Shown: positions 57,629-64,000 of the stretch, one piece after another | Numbering within the stretch: the first letter of the stretch is position 1 | Layout of the letters: the number at the start of each line of letters is the position of its first letter | Assembly: GCF_032854445.1 (NCBI RefSeq) | Contig: NC_088302.1 | Coordinates: 55,220,237-55,284,236 of the forward strand | DNA from: Liolophura sinensis | Taxonomy: Eukaryota > Mollusca > Polyplacophora > Chitonida > Chitonidae | Direction: 5' to 3' | DNA: 64,000 nt | Notes under the pieces: model-generated | Database searches by the model: none | The model's input: only the letters and a program-made list of their open reading frames with translations | Told to the model about the DNA's origin: nothing | Program-made: the position numbers and the translations under genes

Positions 57629-60600
57629 ATGGTTGAGGCGGTGCTCAAGAATGAGAGAGGAAGGCACACATCGTCTGCTGTTGATCAAGTTTTCCTGTTG
57701 TTTTATACTGTGTCTGCGATTTTGTGTCGGTGAAGGTAAATCAGACAGAACTAGTAGCCTGTGACACCTGCAGGTATACTTATAGCCGTTGATTGTTTGC
57801 ACAGGCAGAAGGAAGTTGTTCTAACTTGTTTTCGACGCTGGCCGCCGTCGTATAAGTGAAGTATTCTTGAGTACGTCGTAAAACACTAATCAGTTAAATA
57901 AATAAATAACTTGTTTAACCTAAGGGCACACAAAATGGACGGGGCATTAGAGTTTCGAGTTGAAGGTGTAGAGTCCTCATGAATTTATCAATAATACACT
58001 GTATCTTGTTATCACCATGATAAAGATACATACATTGTTGCAGGTGTACTTCCTTATTCCAATTAAGAGTCTTATGATTATGATGCTTTATACTAAAGAT
58101 AGAACAACAAAGAGCTCAAAATAATCCTGATCAAACAGTGACTATTTGTAACATATATGAACCATCAGTAATGAAGATTGATCTAATTATCTTCTAGGAT
58201 AATGGCCTGTAGTAAAGCATGCATATCTCTTCTTGTTTCTATTACAGATGTATAAACTATAATGCAAAACAATCCTCATGTGTCAGTGTGGGAAACCCCA
58301 CCTGTGATTTTTGATAATATCATACTTTATACCACTAAACAGTGAATTGTGAATGATTAATTTAACACTGCTTTTGTCAAAAATTTGCAGAAATGTTGTT
58401 AGAGTGACCTAGAGGCATAAACAAGGCTTGTTTTATGTCATAGTCTGGGTGATTAAGTTGAAAATTTGAAAATTTCTGCATGTTCTAGTCCATATTCCAT
58501 TGTCTTACAATACCATATAATGGGAAGAGACTTTCTTAATGCTTCTATAATCTCTGTAGTTTCATTATTCCACAACAGGGAGGAGTTTGTGGCTCACCCA
58601 CCAAGACCAGCTGTTATCGGCTTCTTAGTACTAATAATTATAGCATTCAACAACACCCACAGGGTCCTTCAGGTAATCGTATGTTTATTTACTGGTTTCT
58701 GTCTCTTCAGGGAGAATCCCATGCCAGGCAAAGAGCTTTGGGTCCAGTTCCAGTGTTTGTGTGTGTAATGCTCAGAGGTGTGATACAGTCGAGCCAGTCG
58801 GCAACCTCCATAATGGACAGTTTGTGGTGTACACATCCTCACTGGATGGACGTAGGCTGGAAAAGACTGTAGGGACAATACAAACACAGGAGAATGGTAG
58901 GAAGATGGTATAGATTCCATTAAATTTATAGGAACTGAACAAGCGTAATTTTGAATGAATTACCTCATGAATGTGACAATATATTCTGCTCTGATAATGC
59001 TTGTATAGTCTCATTTACTTTGTTTCTATTCTGATATTTTCATTAATCATAATTCACTTTATTAAATTCGCTTATTTGTAATGCTTCTATTAATAACTCA
59101 GTTAACTAGTGAAGTGTTCAGTCTTAGCCCTGTTAGTATAAGATATATATCTGTGTTTACCAAGATTGATTGGTGCTATGATTGTCTGTGAGTTGACCTC
59201 TATTCTCCTGAAAAATGTTTACACAAGTTTTGTCTGATAACACCAGAAGTAACATTTTAATCTTTGCATCAATCCTCAGTCTGTGTTTATTAAGTTGGAG
59301 ACTAAGATATAATCATGTTATGTTGTCAGGAAGCCTTACGCTCTCCGTGAGGGCCAATGTGACATATCAGACCATCATTGGGTTTGGCGGGGCTGTGACT
59401 GATGCTGCTGGTATTAACATCTATAATCTAAGTACAGCTGCCCGCCAGAACCTTTTGGCTTCCTATTACTCCCAAGATGGTAAGTGAATGTATAACAGGC
59501 TGTCATTTATCCCATAAGCAGGTTGTGACGTTAGTCTGAAATATATGTAAACCCCCAGGTCAGATCTGCCCAAATCTCCAGGCCAGATCTGCTCTGGGTG
59601 TTCACCAGTAAGCTAGTCACATCAGTAACCAAGCCTTATGCTTGTGGGGGAGTGCCCATGGCCTGAGGGGGGGTGGGAGGTCAGATGACCTCCACACCCC
59701 AACCTTGGCATGCGACCCTTTTGTTTTAGCCCCACTCCCTCCAAGACAGCCGAGCAGTCAAGACATGTTTTGCCAAGATCACAGCCAGTCTTCACTCATA
59801 CATTTCACCCAGGTGCTGTACCGTCTTGACTGCCAGACGTTATCCTGCTTCTCCTTGTGAGTCCCTCAGTGGGAACACTGTCCAAACTCAGAAGGAAGGA
59901 AGGAAGGGAAGAAACATATTTACAGATACTCCTACTCTTATACTGATTACATCTGTCCCACGTAATAAATTCTCAGGCTGTGGCATTTGTGAAAACCACC
60001 AGAGCATTTGCGTTTCTTTGTCCAGCATATATTTAATACTTGTTTCCCCAAAAGCCGTCACGTGTCCACCCGACAACGTAAGATAGTCTCGCAGGTGATT
60101 CAACTGCAGACAAACAGGCCTTACATATAAATAAGAAAAGCAATGTTTTGATTATAAGAACAGACATACACAGAATATGCATCAAATAATAATTGCATAC
60201 TGGTAGCTTGGGACAGATCTGTGAAGGGCAGACACAATTTACTGGTCTGTCCATTTATGTTTCAAAGTAAAAGATGAACTTGTTTTGGAATTTCCTGTAC
60301 AGTTAAGACATATTTGGCATCTTTCAGGCATAGAGTATAATGTTGTGCGAGTCCCCATGGCAAGCTGTGACTTTTCAACACATCCCTACTCCTATGATGA
60401 CACACCAATGGACTTCAGTCTGTCAAAGTTTGCTCTGGCTAAGGAGGATCTCAGTTACAAGGTACGACCCATACCTGAAGCTCTGCTGATAATATTATTA
60501 CATACAGATTGATCAGTTTCAGATTTACTTCTTTTTTGGATATGTGTTCATTGTGTTGCTAACTTCATGTCTAATTAATTTGAAGTAATGTTGACATATT

Positions 60601-63600
60601 TATAGCAGTGTAGAATTTAATAGATTTCAGACAGTGTCTGCTTTGTTGAAAATTAGCTTGTCCAGAATTGTTTGTAACAATGATAACAACAATCTGATTA
60701 CAAGTCAGTATCTCTTTCCTGATGTGGTTATATTAGTCCTGTTGAGACATGTTGTCCCTGTGCACTCGTAAATTCTAATAGTAAAGCAGGTGTTTTTCCA
60801 AACGTTTTTCAATAGATTCCCATCATCACTGAAGCGAAAAAGCTGGCAGACAAACCACTAAAGATATTTGGCAGTCCATGGAGTGCTCCTTTCTGGATGA
60901 AAACTGACCAAAACATGACTGGTAAAGGCTCTCTCATCGGTCAACCTGGTGGGAAATATTTCAAAACATGGGCAAACTACTTTGTCAGGTAAACCTTGTT
61001 GTTCGTATAGACAGCGTGACTAAGACTTCTCCTGCTTTTGTATTTTCTGGCTTCCCTTATGTTCTTGTAGAACTATGAATGTGCTGACAAATTCCTAACA
61101 GTGTCATCCTGAACTGGCTAATTGGCTGGTCCGCCGTTTCTAGGTCAGGCACCTGGCAAGTGGCCACCGGTAAAGGTGGCCTTCAATACTCTTTTTCAAA
61201 TTTTCTTTAAAGAGAAAAGGACAATTGAAAATAATATTTGCATGGTGGATATTTAATTGGGACCACCTCTTGGTATATATTGTCTTTGCATAATAATGTA
61301 TAAATAAGGATATTTTTAATATATGCATAAATGTTTTTAGAATTCAGATTGAATGTGTGTGTTTGGATATAAACAACAAATTTACGTTCAAATAAATTTA
61401 TCAGACATACATCACATCCTTTATTAGAACATTATTATACACAGACGATATACTAGTATACCAAGAAGTAGTCCCAAATACCCGCTATTTAAAAATATTT
61501 TCAAATTTCCGTTTCTCTTGAAAGAAAAAATAGAAGAAAAAAAGAAATATTAAAGACTATACTTTCAAAAAAGTTTCAACACTCTTAAATCTTTCATCTG
61601 ATTTTAGCATCATAGTTACGTTTTCTTTAAAACCATTGACTGTATAAGTAAAAAATTCTTGAGTTGGTGTTCAATACAAATCAAGTAAATTCATAAATAA
61701 TATCAAAATAAATTGTTATTCAGTAAGAACTAGGTTGATTTAAAACATTTGACATTGCTGCCTGGCAAGGTTATATTTACACATATACTATTGTGTATTA
61801 CTGAGGGACATCTTTAGTTTAAATACTGTGATACCTCCGCTGATTGTTTCAGGTTCATACAGGAGTATGGCAAGCACAATATAACCATCTGGGGGCTTAC
61901 TGGCCAGAACGAGCCTGTAGATGGGAAAATCATCAAGTTCCCGTTCCAGGCCATGGATGGACGGCTGAAATGCAGAGGGACTTTATCGCAGAAGATTTGG
62001 GTCCAGCACTGAAGCAGAATGGTTATGGCGATGTGAAACTGATGATCCTGGATGACCAGAGAGTTTTCTTACCGCGCTGGCTGATATTGTGAGTACACAG
62101 CAACTTTAAATGTTGTGAAATTGCACAGAATAGCCTATCTGAAAAGTTTATCTTCACAAATTTCAGACTTTTGAACATCCCAAATGAGTCTGAACAGCCC
62201 AAAGCTTGTAAAATATAACACTGATATAAGTGATGTCCCTCACATGACAATGCCAGTGGTTTCCTAGAAGCAGCTTGATCATGCTGGTTGGTGTGTTAGA
62301 TTACTGTCATGAAAATACCAGGCCCGTGGTCAGTTTTACATGCTGTACAGTTGTAACTGACTTTATTGGCCTCAGTGGTTACATGCTGCTCGCTAGCACA
62401 ACATGGTGATTCAGGAATCTCCCACCAATGCAGTTGATGCAAGTTCAAGTCCAGCTTATTCTGGCTTCCTCTTAGGTCGTACACGGGAAGATCCGTAAGT
62501 AACTTCCAGTTGGTCATGGGTTTCCCCTGGACTCCTCCCACCATAACACTGGCCGTGGCCGTGTAAGTGAAATATACTTGGGTACGGCAAATACACAGAA
62601 CAAACAAATGAATAAATATTTTTATAATTTATTCGGAAAAAACAAAGGGTGTGTATTGGTTATAATTTGTCTTGGCAAATCTGAGTATCTTTTGTACACA
62701 CTAGAGCTTGTGTTATTACAGGTATTGGGAAACAAGACAGCTCACTCATACGTTTCCGGTGTGGCTGTCCACTGGTACCTTGATTTCCTTATACCACCAA
62801 TCACGCTGCAGTACACTCATGAGGACTTCCCTGACAAGTTCCTTTTCTCCTCTGAGGCTTGTGCTGGGTCCTTCCCCTGGGAAAAGAAGGTGGTGCTGGG
62901 TAGCTGGGAGAGAGCCGAGTCATATGCCCATGACATCATTGGGGTAAGAAGCCATTCTGGGTCTGCCTATGCTTACATCATTGTGGGAAAGTCCCACATC
63001 ATTTCAGCAGCTGCCAGCGTAATTATTAATCATCATATTTCTAACCAGGTTCAAAATATCTACTTCATCTGACATGGAAATAAGGCAGGCTGATCCCACT
63101 ATAGAACTTTCAGATGACAATCTGCCTGATCACGTACAGCTGCATAGATATACCCAGTAAAACACAGTACCATGTGGATGCTGGTCATTACTACACTCCG
63201 CCATCTCACTTGAGTTAGCGGTGACAACTGTTTTTTAATGCCTCTAATACCTATGAGCAATACTGAAAATATGTAAAAATGCTGATTCATAGCTGATGGG
63301 AGAATGTTGTGTTGCAGGTGTTGAATCACTGGGTTAGTGGCTGGACAGACTGGAACATCGCCCTGAACATGGAAGGAGGTCCTAACTGGGTGAAGAACTT
63401 TGTGGACAGCCCAGTCATAGTGAATGCAGCTCATGATGAGTTTTATAAACAACCCATGTTTTATATCATGGGACACTTCAGGTAACTCACGTGATCTGTA
63501 CTACATGTAGGATGCTCACTCTTTATTATGTGTGATTCAAAAATTGCTGAATGGACACACTTGTTATATATGGTAAAATATGTATATATGTATGTAAATA

Positions 63601-63952
63601 CTGTGAATTAAATGTCTGTACAGTGACTAAGCTGGCAGTATGAAGTGCACAGACCTCATATATATCTGTATTAAGTCACTGAGTTTGCCAGGCATGTTGT
63701 TGAGTATATTATAGACATTTTATAACTTCACTAAGTGACCATGTCCCAGTAAAGACCATACACAGTCAGTCCAATCAAATTCTTACATCCAGCTGACACT
63801 TCAGATTAACCATCTCATATCATCTATCATTTCAGCAAGTTTGTGTTGCCAGGGTCTAAGAGAATTGAAGTGACGGCTAATGCTGCTACAGATCTGGAGT
63901 TTGTGGGAGTCATTATTCCTGGTCGCTCCATCGCTTTAGTTGTGCTCAACAG
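57629..63952 (+). CDS. GBA1: Glucosylceramidase (GH30), partial, with apparent frameshifts
   Basis: Lysosomal acid beta-glucosidase, which cleaves glucosylceramide to glucose and ceramide. Exons: 57629-57729 and 58579-58672 (proposed N-terminus with a hydrophobic segment, [14 protein letters not shown]), 58711-58896 ([18 protein letters not shown]), 59330-59479 ([13 protein letters not shown]), 60328-60461 ([11 protein letters not shown]), 60816-60988, 61853-62088, 62722-62943, 63318-63481 and 63836-63952, where the window cuts the gene. The acid/base Glu is in TGQNEP and the nucleophile Glu in [18 protein letters not shown] and [15 protein letters not shown] are classic family blocks. Exon 61853-62088 needs two single-base insertions, at about 61956 and 62079, to stay in frame, and the junction from 58672 to 58711 is also one base short. 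It could be a pseudogene, but conservation elsewhere is excellent. The first two exons are the least certain. Confidence 0.9.
57836..57912 (+). mobile_element. SINE tail fragment in GBA1 intron 1
   Basis: 'gctggccgccgtcgtataag', 'tattcttgagtacgtcgtaa' and 'taaataaataaataac' match the 3' third of the main SINE. Confidence 0.85.
59480..60327. other. GBA1 intron, no element recognised
   Basis: C-rich sequence at 59560-59830 includes two 'ccaggtcagatctgccc'-like copies and several short spurious frames. I see no exon. Confidence 0.5.
61632..61706 (+). mobile_element. Old SINE tail relic
   Basis: 'gactgtataagtaaaaaatt', 'cttgagttggtgttcaatac' and 'aaatcaagtaaattcataaa' resemble a strongly mutated SINE 3' end, in a GBA1 intron. 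Confidence 0.45.
62362..62622 (+). mobile_element. Full-length SINE in a GBA1 intron
   Basis: Head 'ttggcctcagtggttacatg', B-box-like 'caagttcaagtccagcttat', middle 'ggtcatgggtttcccctgga', core 'ggccgtgtaagtgaaatata' and tail 'aacaaatgaataaata' appear in order. It lies in the intron between 62088 and 62722. Confidence 0.83.
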
Positions 63953-64000
63953 GTGAGGATCCTTGAAACAATGAAAACAACCTTATGATGGACAAAGATT

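Overview
This is animal nuclear DNA: split genes with GT-AG introns, AATAAA signals, SINEs, a Penelope-like element and an LTR element. The dominant SINE (tRNA-like head, conserved core around 'cttatacgacggcggccag', (ATTT)n tail) and a second SINE family ending in (ACTC)n are of types I associate with molluscs and brachiopods, so a lophotrochozoan is the best guess. The species cannot be fixed from this window.

Layout. 1-4 kb: a 39-bp minisatellite, a decayed Penelope-like element and SINE copies. 4.07-5.1 kb: an intronless-CDS class A GPCR (+). 7.8-11.3 kb: a four-exon ODF3/CIMAP1-type SHIPPO-repeat sperm-tail protein (-). 12.7-19.2 kb: SPG21/maspardin, eight coding exons (+), divergent from the previous gene. 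20-26 kb: intergenic DNA with 63-, 33- and 123-bp minisatellites. 26.6-27.3 kb: mitochondrial ribosomal protein bL34m, MRPL34 (-). 29.6-38.6 kb: ABHD8 (+), whose introns and 3' UTR are largely minisatellite. 41.5-44.7 kb: MFSD3 transporter (-). 47.7-54.8 kb: ANKLE1, an ankyrin/LEM/GIY-YIG nuclease (-). 54.9-57.0 kb: LTR-retrotransposon remains lying just upstream of the ANKLE1 start codon. 57.6 kb to the window end: a GBA1-like lysosomal glucosylceramidase (+), running off the right edge and carrying apparent single-base losses.

Two points stand out. First, MRPL34, ABHD8 and ANKLE1 lie here in the same order and relative orientation that I recall for human 19p13.11, with MFSD3 inserted between ABHD8 and ANKLE1. 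Second, roughly a fifth of the window is tandem repeat, and several arrays are built from sequence at exon borders: the ABHD8 stop codon, the ABHD8 exon 3 acceptor, the edge of the first recognised ABHD8 coding exon, and the 3' end plus donor site of the ANKLE1 LEM exon. A small single duplication of the same kind sits at a SPG21 donor. This suggests that minisatellites here are repeatedly born by local duplication of exon edges. None of these arrays looks protein-coding, although many give long open frames because the unit length is a multiple of three.
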